Assembly: GCA_905214795.1 (NCBI GenBank)
Contig: CAJMNM010000010.1
Span: 21,048-85,047 of the forward strand
DNA length: 64,000 nucleotides
Source: an uncultured bacterium
Lineage (GTDB): Bacteria > Bacteroidota > Bacteroidia > Bacteroidales > Bacteroidaceae
Direction: 5' to 3'
Shown here piece by piece: positions 48,029 to 58,900 of this stretch. The position numbers were made by a program, and so were the translations under genes. Below the pieces are notes generated by a model. That model saw nothing but the letters and a program-made list of their open reading frames with translations. It ran no database searches and was not told the origin of the DNA. The first letter of the stretch is position 1, and the number at the start of each line of letters is the position of its first letter.

Positions 48029-49453
48029 ATGAACAAAACAGCGATATATAGCACTTTATTATTTGTGGCTTGCCTGACGACTAACAGTCTGCAAGCCCAA
48101 CAAACAGCAAACTCTACCCCCCTTGGAGATACATCTATTAAGGTAGAGAACCTCTCCGTAGAACGAACGGATAACAACCTGGTAGTCAAGATGGATCTGA
48201 ACATGGACTCGCTGGACCTGCCTTCAAACATACGTTTTGTCTTTACACCGCTGATTAAAAGTGGTGATAACCATGCCGAAATGCCGCCCATTGTGCTTAA
48301 CGGACGCAAGCAGGACATCTCGTACCGGCGCTGGGGACATAAAAATTATGCCGACGGTACGGTAAACGTGCGACGGAAAAACGATACAGAACAAACTTTC
48401 CACTATACTGCTGTCGTTCCCTACGAGGACTGGATGAAAAACAGCAATGTGGAAATGGCCGAAGACCTGTGTGGCTGTGGCGGAAGCGTGTTGGACCAGA
48501 ACAGCACCGTGGTTCATAAAATGCGCACCCCTTACATGCCTTATCTAAAACCGGTAGCCGAGGCCAACAAAATGCGACACGAAGAAGGAAAAGCATTTAT
48601 CGACTTCCCGGTGGATAAGATTACGCTTTATCCGGAATACCGCAACAACCCGCGCGAACTCGACAAGATTATACAGACCATCAATCTGGTAAAGGAAGAC
48701 AAGAACACCACTATAACCGGCATCAGCATCCACGGTTACGCTTCCCCGGAATCACCGTACGAGCACAATGCCTATCTGGCCGAAAACCGTGCCAAGACGC
48801 TTAAAGACCATGTCCGCAGACTGGTGGCGCTCGACGACAAGTTGTTTACCGTGAAATCAACACCCGAAGACTGGGAAGGACTGAGAAAATATGTTTCAGA
48901 GAGTGCCTTGCAGCACAAGGCTGAAATCTTGGAACTTATTGACAACAAAGAACTTGACCCCGACGCCAAGGAATGGCGCATCAAGCTGAACTATCCGGAC
49001 GATTATAAGTTTATGCTGACCAACTGGTATCCGGCCCTGCGCCACTCAGACTACGTGGTAAACTATAGCGTTCGTCCGTTCTCGGTAGAGGAAGCAAAGG
49101 AAATTCTCAAAACCAAGCCTCAACAGCTGTCACTGGAGGAGATGTATATGGTAGCACAAACCTATGAACCGGGAACTCCGGCCTTTAATGAGGTAATGGA
49201 AACAGCAGTCAGAATGTTCCCCAACGATGAGACCGCCAACATCAATGCGGCCTGCACAAGAATGGAAAGCGGCGACCTGAAAGGTGCGAAACGCTATCTG
49301 GACAAAGTGGGCAATTCGCCGCAGGCCCTACACGCCAAAGGAGTTATGGCAATATTGGAAGGAGATACCGAAACAGCCAGAACATTGCTCCAGGCTGCTA
49401 AGAACGGTGGAGTTCCCGAAACTGATAAGAATCTGAATATTCTTGATTTATAA
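48029..49453 (+). CDS. DUF3868 / OmpA-like periplasmic protein of the fimbrial operon
   Basis: A 474-residue exported protein. The frame extends upstream across the DUF3575 stop, but the ATG at 48029 starts the signal peptide (MNKTAIYSTLLFVACLTTNS). The N-terminal DUF3868-like beta domain (about 20-150; IRFVFTPLIKSGDNHAEMPP, RKQDISYRRWG) is followed by an OmpA-like region (about 185-270) with GISIHGYASPESPYEHNAYL and AENRAKTLKDHV, which would contact peptidoglycan or a partner. The C-terminal part has TPR-like helices (NINAACTRMESGDLKGAKRY, LHAKGVMAILEGDTETARTL). Such proteins accompany DUF3575 proteins in fimbrial loci. The exact function is unknown. Confidence 0.85.
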   Translation: MNKTAIYSTLLFVACLTTNSLQAQQTANSTPLGDTSIKVENLSVERTDNNLVVKMDLNMDSLDLPSNIRFVFTPLIKSGDNHAEMPPIVLNGRKQDISYRRWGHKNYADGTVNVRRKNDTEQTFHYTAVVPYEDWMKNSNVEMAEDLCGCGGSVLDQNSTVVHKMRTPYMPYLKPVAEANKMRHEEGKAFIDFPVDKITLYPEYRNNPRELDKIIQTINLVKEDKNTTITGISIHGYASPESPYEHNAYLAENRAKTLKDHVRRLVALDDKLFTVKSTPEDWEGLRKYVSESALQHKAEILELIDNKELDPDAKEWRIKLNYPDDYKFMLTNWYPALRHSDYVVNYSVRPFSVEEAKEILKTKPQQLSLEEMYMVAQTYEPGTPAFNEVMETAVRMFPNDETANINAACTRMESGDLKGAKRYLDKVGNSPQALHAKGVMAILEGDTETARTLLQAAKNGGVPETDKNLNILDL

Positions 49454-49485
49454 ATCATTTTATGTTTAACTAACTCAATTTTTGC

Positions 49486-51222
49486 ATGAGAAAATTAAAT
49501 TTATTCTCCCTCGCGTTTGCAACCATGATGCTGGGAGCGTGCTCAAGCGACGAAATTGCTGTAAATGGAAATGGCTCAGGGCCGCAATGGAATGCCGAAG
49601 GTAACGGTTATGTCAATCTTGCCATTCAACTTCCGACTCAGCCAAGTACACGCGCCGTATCTTTTGATGACGGAACACCGGAGGAGTATGAGGTAAAAGA
49701 TGCTACGCTTATTCTTTTTGTTGATGACAACGTGAATAGCGCGTATTCCATGAATCTGAATTTCTCCCCCGTAGGCTCTTCTACCGATGAGATTACTACC
49801 ACCGCCAAAATCACTCAGAAAATAAATAGTGTCTCAGGAACTACAATTCAAGCTTTGGTCGTTTTGAACAACAATAATCTTTTCAGCATAAGCGAAGGCA
49901 ATGCTTTGATGATTGGCGGACAGGCATTTAACGGTACGCTTTCTCAATTGAACGATAAAATCAAGGAGCAAATTGGTGTTGACTACAACTGGCACGAAGC
50001 CGGCTACTTAATGTCAAATGCGATTATGGCAAATGCTGCTGGAGGAGCAACCGCACCGACCGATGCAGCAGTTGTAGATCCTCTCGTAACCATCGATGCT
50101 GAAAAAATCTATTCTACCGCAGCTGAAGCAGACGCAAATCCGGCAGCTACAATCTACGTAGAAAGAGCAGAAGCAAAAGTTACGGTAAAAGGCACTGCCG
50201 AAGGTAACACCACAGACGGTAAAAACCTTGCATATACAATAAAAGGATGGGCATTAGACAACACCAACCAGACAAACAAATTAGTACGTGATGTAACAGG
50301 CTTCGATACCTGGAAAGCTTACGCTTCAACTAAAGCACCTGGCAATTACCGTTTCATCGGAGGTTCGGCCATAGCAAGCGGACTATACCGCGTTTATTGG
50401 GGAGATGACTACAACTATTCAGGCACAATAAGTCCTACCGGACTTACAACTGTCGGCGGAGCTGCAGCAACAATCGACAATGGAAACATGAAAGCCATAG
50501 ACGGAACAGCTGCAGAATATTGCTTTGAAAACACGACCGACATCGATAATATGCTTGAGACTAATCTGACCCGTGTTATAGTAAAAGCTACATTTAATGA
50601 TGGCGCGTCATTCTATACCATAGATGGAGACAGAAGTGAGATATGGACAGAAGCAAATGTCAAAAAAGAGGTGGCAGCACGTTTGCTTACAGACGTTACA
50701 TTCAACAACTGGGCAAAAGCAAACCTTAATACTGGAGAAACTTTAAAATCTGATGAGGATTTTGATGTTGCATTCACCACTGAAGCTGCCGGCAAACGAA
50801 CAGTTGCAACCATCACACTTAATGCTACCGGCGAAGGCAAACTGAAAGATGGACATGACACATATCCTGCCAACGCAGCGGACCTTGCCAACAATCATAT
50901 TTCTTTAGAGTTCTATGCCAACGGTGATGCTTATTATCCTGTTTACATCAAACACTTTGGTGATGACGAGACACCTTGGACTGAAGAAGATTATCCAGGA
51001 AGTGTAATCTATGGCACACCGGCTTCAGCTCAAGATTACCTCGGCCGTTATGGTGTATTGCGTAACAACTGGTACGAAATCACCGTAACAGGTATCAAGA
51101 GCCTTGGCGATCCTAACGTAACAAGAGTCGAACCGGAACCTGTTGACAAGAAAGAATCTTATATCTCTGTTGAAATCAACATCCTGTCTTGGGCTAAGCG
51201 TAGCCAAAATGTTGAGTTATAA
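49486..51222 (+). CDS. Mfa1-like major fimbrillin lipoprotein
   Basis: A 578-residue prefimbrillin. Lipobox Cys19 (MMLGACSSD) marks it as exported by the lipoprotein route. STRAVSF (Arg56-Ala57) looks like the Arg-type maturation site where outer-membrane proteases remove the leader and free the groove for strand exchange. The N-terminal beta domain continues with YEVKDATLILFVDD and IQALVVLNNNNL. The C-terminal part contains YGVLRNNWYEITVTGIKSLG and ends with YISVEINILSWAKRSQNVEL, the expected donor strand. Known Mfa1/FimA fibres grow by donor-strand exchange. It lies 32 bases after the DUF3868 gene and is followed by a terminator-like hairpin, as expected for the most abundant subunit. Confidence 0.9.
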   Translation: MRKLNLFSLAFATMMLGACSSDEIAVNGNGSGPQWNAEGNGYVNLAIQLPTQPSTRAVSFDDGTPEEYEVKDATLILFVDDNVNSAYSMNLNFSPVGSSTDEITTTAKITQKINSVSGTTIQALVVLNNNNLFSISEGNALMIGGQAFNGTLSQLNDKIKEQIGVDYNWHEAGYLMSNAIMANAAGGATAPTDAAVVDPLVTIDAEKIYSTAAEADANPAATIYVERAEAKVTVKGTAEGNTTDGKNLAYTIKGWALDNTNQTNKLVRDVTGFDTWKAYASTKAPGNYRFIGGSAIASGLYRVYWGDDYNYSGTISPTGLTTVGGAAATIDNGNMKAIDGTAAEYCFENTTDIDNMLETNLTRVIVKATFNDGASFYTIDGDRSEIWTEANVKKEVAARLLTDVTFNNWAKANLNTGETLKSDEDFDVAFTTEAAGKRTVATITLNATGEGKLKDGHDTYPANAADLANNHISLEFYANGDAYYPVYIKHFGDDETPWTEEDYPGSVIYGTPASAQDYLGRYGVLRNNWYEITVTGIKSLGDPNVTRVEPEPVDKKESYISVEINILSWAKRSQNVEL

Positions 51223-51250
51223 TAAATAAAGTTTTAAGGTAGTATGAGAA

Positions 51251-51290
51251 TCCGAGTGTAACTACACACCGGTTACACTTGGGTTCTTTT
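51251..51290 (+). terminator. Partial terminator after the major fimbrillin gene
   Basis: AGTGTAAC (51255-51262) pairs with GTTACACT (51272-51279), and the stem extends outward by about four pairs including G-T pairs. TTCTTTTC follows. The hairpin is 30 bases after the Mfa1-like stop and probably lets only part of transcription continue to the anchor and accessory genes. Confidence 0.6.
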
Positions 51291-51573
51291 CTCCCCCCAA
51301 AAAGCATTCCGCCTGCCGGATAATGAAAAAGCAGGGTGCCGCTGTTCCGGCACAAAGAGAGGAACAAACTGCGGAAAATATTACCGCCACCCGACAAGAA
51401 GAACCGAGGCTGCCATATTTTATGATGACAAGCCCACACCATATAAAAACAAGCAATTCAGTACAGAACGCATCCACACCCGACACACGGAACTATACTA
51501 AGAAAAGCCGGTGCAAGGCGTATAAAAACTGAACGGAAAACAGCTAACGAATAAAACATAAAAATATATGCAT
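51291..51573 (+). other. Gap between the fimbrillin terminator and the anchor gene
   Basis: About 280 bases with no supported gene. A 69-codon frame at 51323-51532 has no signal peptide and no family resemblance. No TAnnTTTG box was found. It most likely serves as the leader of the anchor gene. Confidence 0.5.
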
Positions 51574-52671
51574 ATGAAATATCTTTCCATTAAACGACTG
51601 ACCTGGCTGTGCATTACAGCTTTGTCGGCATCGGTGTTTACATCGTGCGAAATGATGAAAGAAGACCGCGACGACTGTCCCGTAGGATTATATCTGAACT
51701 TCGAATACAATTATAATCTGGAACGTGCGGATATGTTCAACGACCATGTGGGCAGTGTGGATGTCTATGTGTTCGACGAAGAAGGCAAATATGTCACCTG
51801 CCAGTCTGAAACAAACGTAGGCGACTATCGTCCGCTGGCGGATCCTGCCTACCTGATGCACATGAATCTGATTCCGGGCAGATACAAATTTATTGTATTG
51901 GCAGGACAGAATGCCTACGCTGACCAGCTGGCATCCGGACGCGCGCGTTTTGTACGTTCCGAGCTTAACGCGGGCGATGACATGACGGCCTTGAACATTA
52001 AGCTCGACACACAGGCCGATGGCAATAACATGTTATTGGTGGACAACCACGGATTGCCGCTCGACACGCTGTGGCACGGTATGGAGACCACGGCCGTTGA
52101 GGTATTCCCCGAGAAACCTACCTACCACACCATCTCGCTGATGCGCGACACCAAGAAAATCAATGTCACGCTGCGCGAGCTTGATGACCCTACGCTCATG
52201 GATATCGCCAACTACGACATGACCATCACCGACCACAACAACCACCTGCTGTGGGACAATTCGCTCAATGAAACCAATCCGGTGGTCTATACCCCGCATG
52301 CCACATGGAATACAGACGACCGTACCCCGGCATTCGACCCCAACGGCGACCCGCTGGAGACTGTGGGCAAGATCGGTCATGCCGACTTCATGACATCCAG
52401 AATCCTGTACCACGACAACGCCGCAGAAGACGGCATACTCTCTGTCGTAAACAAGACTACGGGAATGGAGGTTATACACGTCAATCTGCCCGACCTGCTT
52501 AGCCGTCTGCGCAACAGCGAAGAGATATACCGTTACTCTGCGCAGGAGTTTCTTGACCGCGGTTATGACTATCAGCTCGACTTCTTCCTGAAAGGCGACA
52601 AACTGGCCTATGTCAATATCAGCATAAGCATATTGGGATGGAGCAAGCGCATACAGTTCGAGGAACTGTAA
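51574..52671 (+). CDS. Mfa2/FimB-family fimbrial anchor lipoprotein
   Basis: A 365-residue lipoprotein (367 from the ATG two codons upstream). Lipobox Cys25 (ASVFTSCEMM). The family signature DDCPVGLYLNFEYNYNLE follows, then DHVGSVDVYVFDEEGKYVTC and IPGRYKFIVLAGQNAY, typical of the Mfa2/FimB fold of two transthyretin-like domains. The C-terminal part ends LAYVNISISILGWSKRIQFE. In Porphyromonas the homologue keeps its lipid, anchors the base of the fibre in the outer membrane and limits its length. The base composition is richer in G+C than the flanking fimbrillin gene. Position directly after the fimbrillin matches mfa1-mfa2 order. Confidence 0.9.
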   Translation: MKYLSIKRLTWLCITALSASVFTSCEMMKEDRDDCPVGLYLNFEYNYNLERADMFNDHVGSVDVYVFDEEGKYVTCQSETNVGDYRPLADPAYLMHMNLIPGRYKFIVLAGQNAYADQLASGRARFVRSELNAGDDMTALNIKLDTQADGNNMLLVDNHGLPLDTLWHGMETTAVEVFPEKPTYHTISLMRDTKKINVTLRELDDPTLMDIANYDMTITDHNNHLLWDNSLNETNPVVYTPHATWNTDDRTPAFDPNGDPLETVGKIGHADFMTSRILYHDNAAEDGILSVVNKTTGMEVIHVNLPDLLSRLRNSEEIYRYSAQEFLDRGYDYQLDFFLKGDKLAYVNISISILGWSKRIQFEEL

Positions 52672-52707
52672 GAAACGGAGTTTTACAAACCTTTATTTTG
52701 AGTGGCT

Positions 52708-54441
52708 ATGAATAAAAATCTATCATATTCAATAAAAGGGGTTATCGGTTGTCTCATACTGACCTCACTGACAACCGGCTGCCTGAGGGAAGAAGGCGAC
52801 ATCATTCCCGGCGGTGGAGCCACCACACCGGCGTCTTCTTATGTATCGCTCAGCTTCATAACGCCCCCACAGGTTTCGACCAAAGCGAATCCTAACGGAG
52901 GGGAGAACGGCGACGGCACGGAAGCCGGACAGGATTATGAAAACGCGATTACGTCTGTAGCCGCATTTTTCTATAAGGGCAATGTCAACAGTGAGGGTAC
53001 GACACGTGTGCTCGCCACCGCCACATTCAACACCGTACATTATACAACGGGAGCTACGGGAATTGACCGTGTTTACACAACAGCCGCACAACAGATAAAC
53101 CTGGATAACGGAGAATACAACGTTATCGTGGTAGCCAATCCCGGCTCTGACTGGTGGAGCAACCGTACACTGACTCTGGCCGACGTCCGCGACCACATAC
53201 AGACACAGGCATGGACAACAACCGGCACAGAATATTCCGACTTTGTCATGACATCGGCCGGCGACGCCACACTGACACTGGCCTCCAATCCGGAGAACGA
53301 CCCGGCAAAGGTTACGGTCAATGTAGAACGCATGGCGGCAAGGCTGGACTATCAGGCACAGGCTTCATATACCTGTACGGACGAGCAGTATCCGGGAGCC
53401 ACCGTCGAGATAACCGGTGCGGCTCTCGTGAACAACCTCACGGCCGGCAGTTACCTGATAAAGCGTGTAGCCAACGATGTGAATGGAACCAACCTTTCCT
53501 ATCTGGGAGACGAGACACCGGAAAGCGGCATCCAGACCAATTATGTAATTGACCCGTGGACAGCCGCCAAGACTGCCAACAACAACAGTTTTACGGTTAA
53601 CGGCGTTGCGGAACAACCGGCCTCCGCACTGTACGGCACATGGTTCGGCAATAAATCAGACGACCCTAACTGGTGGGCCGGTTACGTACAGCCCGGAACC
53701 GCGGTAACATCCGGAGGCGAAACTTGGCAGCGCATAGGCTACACGCTCGAGAACACCACCGCCGCCGGCGAAACCGGCAGCCGCTACAATACGGGAGTGG
53801 TGTTCAAAGCCAAGTTCCATCCGCAGGGAGTGGCTAACTACCGGGACGGAAGCACATTCTTTGCCCTCGGAAACCACATCTTTGCCTCAATGGAGGACAT
53901 GATGACGTATGTTTATGGCGCCGACTTCACACAATTTGACAACAAGATAGACGCCTGCGCGTCGTGGACCGATCTCAAGACCTTTGCAGCCTCGCTGCTC
54001 GACAACGACCCTTCGGGGTACAAAACCTTCCTGCAGGGACAAGACGACACACAGGATTTCAACACCGTGAAGGCAAACCTGACATGGAAAGCTTACATGC
54101 TGAGCACATGCGGATATGGGGCAGGCATGGACGGAGCGAACTATAAAGTGACTCTCGACCAGAACGGCATTGTAACACGTAACGCGCTGCAACCTTTCGG
54201 AGTCCGCACATATGAGGACGCGACGTGCTATTACACATGGTGGGTAAGACACAGCAACGACAACAATGACAACAGCAACGGCATCATGGAATATGCCATT
54301 GTGAGAAACAACATCTATAAACTGACGGTAACAAGCATTTACTCTCTCGGTGACGAGGTTCCGGGCGAAGACAAAAACATCATTCTTGACGTCTATGTCA
54401 ACGACTGGCTGCTGCTCGACCCTGAAACTTTGCCTATGTGA
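52708..54441 (+). CDS. Second fimbrillin-like lipoprotein (Mfa3/accessory position)
   Basis: A 577-residue lipoprotein from the ATG at 52708; a GTG two codons upstream also fits. Lipobox Cys25 (SLTTGCLREE). VSLSFITPPQVSTKANPNGG offers a Lys at the place where fimbrillins are trimmed. The N-terminal strand pattern (NAITSVAAFFYKGNVN, GEYNVIVVANPGSDWWSNRT) and the C-terminal MEYAIVRNNIYKLTVTSIYS followed by LDVYVNDWLLL match the Mfa1-type fold. A second structural or accessory subunit is likely. It is nearly as long as the major subunit and could also be an alternative shaft protein. It starts 36 bases after the anchor gene. Confidence 0.82.
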   Translation: MNKNLSYSIKGVIGCLILTSLTTGCLREEGDIIPGGGATTPASSYVSLSFITPPQVSTKANPNGGENGDGTEAGQDYENAITSVAAFFYKGNVNSEGTTRVLATATFNTVHYTTGATGIDRVYTTAAQQINLDNGEYNVIVVANPGSDWWSNRTLTLADVRDHIQTQAWTTTGTEYSDFVMTSAGDATLTLASNPENDPAKVTVNVERMAARLDYQAQASYTCTDEQYPGATVEITGAALVNNLTAGSYLIKRVANDVNGTNLSYLGDETPESGIQTNYVIDPWTAAKTANNNSFTVNGVAEQPASALYGTWFGNKSDDPNWWAGYVQPGTAVTSGGETWQRIGYTLENTTAAGETGSRYNTGVVFKAKFHPQGVANYRDGSTFFALGNHIFASMEDMMTYVYGADFTQFDNKIDACASWTDLKTFAASLLDNDPSGYKTFLQGQDDTQDFNTVKANLTWKAYMLSTCGYGAGMDGANYKVTLDQNGIVTRNALQPFGVRTYEDATCYYTWWVRHSNDNNDNSNGIMEYAIVRNNIYKLTVTSIYSLGDEVPGEDKNIILDVYVNDWLLLDPETLPM

Positions 54442-54471
54442 TGTACGTGATTCTTATAAAAAAACAGCATT

Positions 54472-55887
54472 ATGAATAATCTCAAACCATATAGTATTAT
54501 CAAGACAACGCTTTGGTTGCTGCCGTGGCTTTGCACCATACCATTGGTTTCATGTTCGTTTGACGACGGATATGAAGTCAGCGGTAGCGATACGGCCACA
54601 TTGCAGCTGAGCATCAAGGCCCGCGAGGAGAACGACCTCAACACAAGGGCCACGGGCACCGAGGTAGGAACTGACGGTGAATATATGCACAATCTGTGTG
54701 TACTCATAGTAGACCAAAATAACCTTGTTGTCAAAAAGCTGCTGCCGGCAGAACTGGGAACCAACACGGCGGCCCAGAAAGGTAATCTGAAATCATGGAT
54801 TTCCGGCCGCTTCGAGCTCGCCACGGGTACATACACCGTCTACGCCTTTGCAAACATCGACACTTACTATGACGGTATATGGGGCAGCCTGACCGGACTG
54901 GCGGAAGGCTCATCCCTGGCCGACCTGAATGTTGAGAACATCATGCTCGACAATCCGGCCGGAAAGCTGGACTTCGCGACAGGATATTTCATCCCGATGA
55001 GCGCGAAAAAGACCGTCAACGTCACCGGGGCCACCACAGGCATATCCATCGGTCTGGACCGCCTGGTAAGCAAGATAAGGATGAAGGTAAACGGCAAGCT
55101 CAATACCACGGTCAAAAGTCTGACCTTTGGCGGCTATTCGGACAAGATAGCGCTCTTTGCCGACAGCCCGCTCAGCGGAGAGAATTACGACATCGTCAGA
55201 ACAGTTACCCTGCCCGGAAACGGCATGCTGACCTCAGCCGACGCCACCACAGGCAGCCTGACCATTCCGGATTTCTATGTCAACTCCTCTCCTGCCGGAC
55301 ATCCGTTCAAGGTGACTGTCGAAACAGACGAACTGCTTGGTGTGACTTACAATGCCACGACACAAAGGGCCGAACTGCCGCGCAACAGCATTTATCCGCT
55401 GACTCTGCAGCTCAACGACTACGGTCTGGACCTGGCTGCACAATGCTGGGTAAGCCCAATCGGCAGTCTGCCGGTTGAGGTTAACATTACGGGCTTCGAC
55501 AATGCCTATCAGGTTACGGTGCCCGAAGGCTGCCAGTTTAAATTCACGGTAAACGGAGTAAAGACGGATAACATCCCATCGACAACCGCAACCGATGTAA
55601 ACTGCACATGGAACATTGCCGGGGGCGTAACCGGCATAGCCTTTGAAGGAGCGACCACTAATGTTCAGTCAATCAAAGGCCATGTAACGGCTTCGGCAGG
55701 CAAGACAATGGACCTGAAGCTGCTGGTGACATGGACAGACAACGGCGCTACGTATGACCGCACTTATACCATAAGAGTCGTCACAGACGACATCACAAAC
55801 TTTACTCTGAAAACAAGAAACAGCGGCTCCGCCGAGTTTACGCTCGACTATCTGAAACGCGAGATGCTTAATATGTTCAAAAAGTAA
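54472..55887 (+). CDS. Third fimbrillin-like lipoprotein (accessory/tip position)
   Basis: A 471-residue lipoprotein with lipobox Cys28 (IPLVSCSFDD). NTRATGT (Arg59-Ala60) repeats the Thr-Arg-Ala maturation motif of the major subunit. The N-terminal domain continues with HNLCVLIVDQNNLVVKKLLP and FELATGTYTVYAFANIDTYY. A second domain (about 170-320) has LDRLVSKIRMKVNGKLN and AELPRNSIYPLTLQLNDYGL. An extra Ig-like domain occupies the last 120 residues (FKFTVNGVKTDN, GHVTASAGKTMDLKLLVTWT). This arrangement fits the Mfa3/Mfa4 or FimC-FimE type accessory subunits that sit near the tip. The next gene starts 16 bases later. Confidence 0.78.
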   Translation: MNNLKPYSIIKTTLWLLPWLCTIPLVSCSFDDGYEVSGSDTATLQLSIKAREENDLNTRATGTEVGTDGEYMHNLCVLIVDQNNLVVKKLLPAELGTNTAAQKGNLKSWISGRFELATGTYTVYAFANIDTYYDGIWGSLTGLAEGSSLADLNVENIMLDNPAGKLDFATGYFIPMSAKKTVNVTGATTGISIGLDRLVSKIRMKVNGKLNTTVKSLTFGGYSDKIALFADSPLSGENYDIVRTVTLPGNGMLTSADATTGSLTIPDFYVNSSPAGHPFKVTVETDELLGVTYNATTQRAELPRNSIYPLTLQLNDYGLDLAAQCWVSPIGSLPVEVNITGFDNAYQVTVPEGCQFKFTVNGVKTDNIPSTTATDVNCTWNIAGGVTGIAFEGATTNVQSIKGHVTASAGKTMDLKLLVTWTDNGATYDRTYTIRVVTDDITNFTLKTRNSGSAEFTLDYLKREMLNMFKK

Positions 55888-55903
55888 AATATTGGAGGGC
55901 ATA

Positions 55904-58900
55904 ATGATGAGACACAATATAAAAAACTTATTTTCCTTATTGGTTTCCTTTTTACTGTGCATATCTTCTGCATGGGGACAGACAATAAACAATAATTATC
56001 AGAACACTCGTGTCCAGCACAAAACTACAGGAAACAAATGGTTCTTGATGCGGTCCGAATTGAGTCCTGAAGCAAAAAACATGGATACGTTTAATGACGA
56101 CATTACATCCTTCAGGAATTCTTATACACGGGATGACATACAGGCAACCCATACATATATAGACACTTTATATGTGCGGAAAGGAGATGAGGTGACGCTG
56201 TATTTACCGCTTCTTTCAAGTTCATTAAATCAACTTAGCGGACAGGCCTATCAGCGTTGGTACAACTTTATAACCGAGAGACCATTCAGCTATACCAGCA
56301 ACGGACGTAATACGAGAGACCTTGTTTCGTTTACAAAAGATGCTTACCGTTTTTTGAACGGCTATTTGGGTGGTCTTAACATTGGTCTCGGTAATAATTT
56401 CCTAAACAGCATTACATTTACTTATCCAACCGACTATAACTATAATCAATACGTCAGCAACGGCTTTAATAACGGCAGCGCGGGAAATAATTACTACATC
56501 ATAGCATGCGACGCCTCTGGCTATCTTGACTTTGATTCCAATAATTATAATACAAGCTTCAGGTCTTCAGGCTACACCGAACCGACCATAAGTTTACGTG
56601 CCATATATTACATCATCGGAGTTGACGGCAGAGGCGGTAACAATGAAACCGATATGTGGAAAAATGGCTATGGCCGTCTTTCCCAGACGGCATATCAGGG
56701 AGGCGACGGTGACGGTAAAAAGTTCCTGGAAGAATATAACATCACCTTCCCCTGCGACCATCTGGGCAACCAGACCGATGAGGTATTGTCTTTATCAAAA
56801 GATGCGCGCGGATATAGAATAACAAACGATCAAAACGATAATCTTAATGTAAGCATATCTTCGCCCGGTGATGTATTCAGCCTGCTGACGGGAGGTAACA
56901 CCAATTCTGCATCCGGTGGTAGCGAAACTAGTTCTTTCACACTAAGCGGAAGACGCCGCGTCATTACATTCCGTAAGAAAGATGCCGGCGAACGCAAACC
57001 ATGGAGCGTAGCCGACGGACAGACCGCCACTGTAATCGTCACAAAAACAGTTGGCAGCACAACATACAATATAGCAAAATTCAATCTGACGTTTAAAAAA
57101 GAAAACCGTCTGCTAACCCAGCATCAACTTGACCGGATAGACAAAGCACGGATGGGTACAGACAACAGCGTCACGAACGAAAGCTGGTATCAGGCCAATT
57201 TTCAGAACAGGACACCTGAATTCTTACGCAATAATTACAAACTATTGACTTCGCGCACGCTTGACTACGACCCTGATGTGGCCGACATATCCGACCAGGA
57301 CTGGTATTATCCGTTCCCTGTAGACTGGGGATACAGCTCATATGCCTTCTTCGACGGCTCAAACAGTGACCACTTCAACGGTTCTACTGATGGTAACAGT
57401 AATTATAACAGCCAACCATTTGCAGAATGGGGAAACTATGCCATTACAAATGAATATGTCGGATATGGTGATAAAGCAAAAAATAGCATAAAAAGACCTA
57501 CAAATCCCACTTTGGGCGGAAAAAACGGAGACGGTTATTTTATTTATGTAGACGCGTCAGACCGACCGGGAACAATCATGACACTGCCATTCACTGAAAA
57601 TCTTTGCAGAGGTACGAAACTGATGGTCAGCGCATGGGTAAAGAGTGCTGACGAAAATGCAAACGACTCTGAAAATTCGGCCATGCTGTTCACAATCTAC
57701 GGTATTGACGCAAACGGAAACAAAACCGCGTTATACAGTCAGAGTACGGGACAAATCACAACGACAACTTATCTGACCACCGGCGATGGCAATGAATATA
57801 CCGACCGGAACGGTTACGGAGGCAGTCAGAACGACTGGTATCAGATATTCTTCTCATTTGTTAATGACAACGAATTCAACAGTCAGTTTGTCAGCTATGA
57901 GCTGAAGATTGACAACAACTGTGCCTCTACAGCCGGTGGAGACTTCTATCTGGACGAAATAGAAGTGTTTATCGCTCAACCGACGGCCAGTGTCACTCAA
58001 AAGGACTTTACCTGCTCCGGCGAACGCACATTGCTTACAATAAATCTGGACTGGAATCAGTTGTGCGAACGTATAGGTATTGACGCTGATGGCACCCGGG
58101 ATGCGGCAAACGGACTGGACATATGCTTCATCGATCAGATTAAATATAACAATGCCATAGCAGGTAAGGACCTGACTAATACAAATGATATTACTGAAGC
58201 CTTAAAAGCATCCGTTATTATGATTGGTGCGGGAGAAGAAGCCGGCTATGACAGAGAAATTGGTTCACTTTTCTTCCATGAAAATTTTGATGGAAATACA
58301 CAATATGAACCGACGAAAGAGAATCTTGCGATTAACAATGTTGATCAAACCGAGGACAAGGCTTACTTCTACAAAACGGGTACCAAAGATGCAGACAACC
58401 GCCGTCTGGTTGTAGACTTTTATTCCGACATGTCTCCCAATACCCCATATTTGCTATTGATGCGAGACAATACAGGCGATACTCCGACATTAGGAGATTT
58501 TGCACAGGAAATGTATGACCCGTGTGCCATGCAGAGTACTATTTATGTGACATCTCAAACCATTATAAAGATTAATGGCGAGGTCGCTCATCCGGAATCT
58601 GATTTATGCATAGGACAAGCATTTAACTTCTCTGCACAAATGCGCGTTCCGCAACTTGACGCGGACGGAAATGTTGAGCGCGATCCGGTGACAGGTGAGG
58701 AAATATATACGTTGCTGGAGGGAACAACCGTATATTTCGACTGGTTCTTCGGAGACGAAGCTGAATTTAATCAGGACGTGAACGGCACAAGTCTGGCAAC
58801 AGCCCTGTCGTCATTGCGTGACATACCGGCATATCGTGACATCACAAATCTGAATGGGGTAGTTCCACAACAAGCCATACCGGGCGTGCACAACGGACTC

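Noticed and set aside
51323..51532. 69-codon frame between the major fimbrillin and the anchor gene
   Set aside because: It follows a terminator, lacks a signal peptide and known motifs, and its composition is like the non-coding gap.
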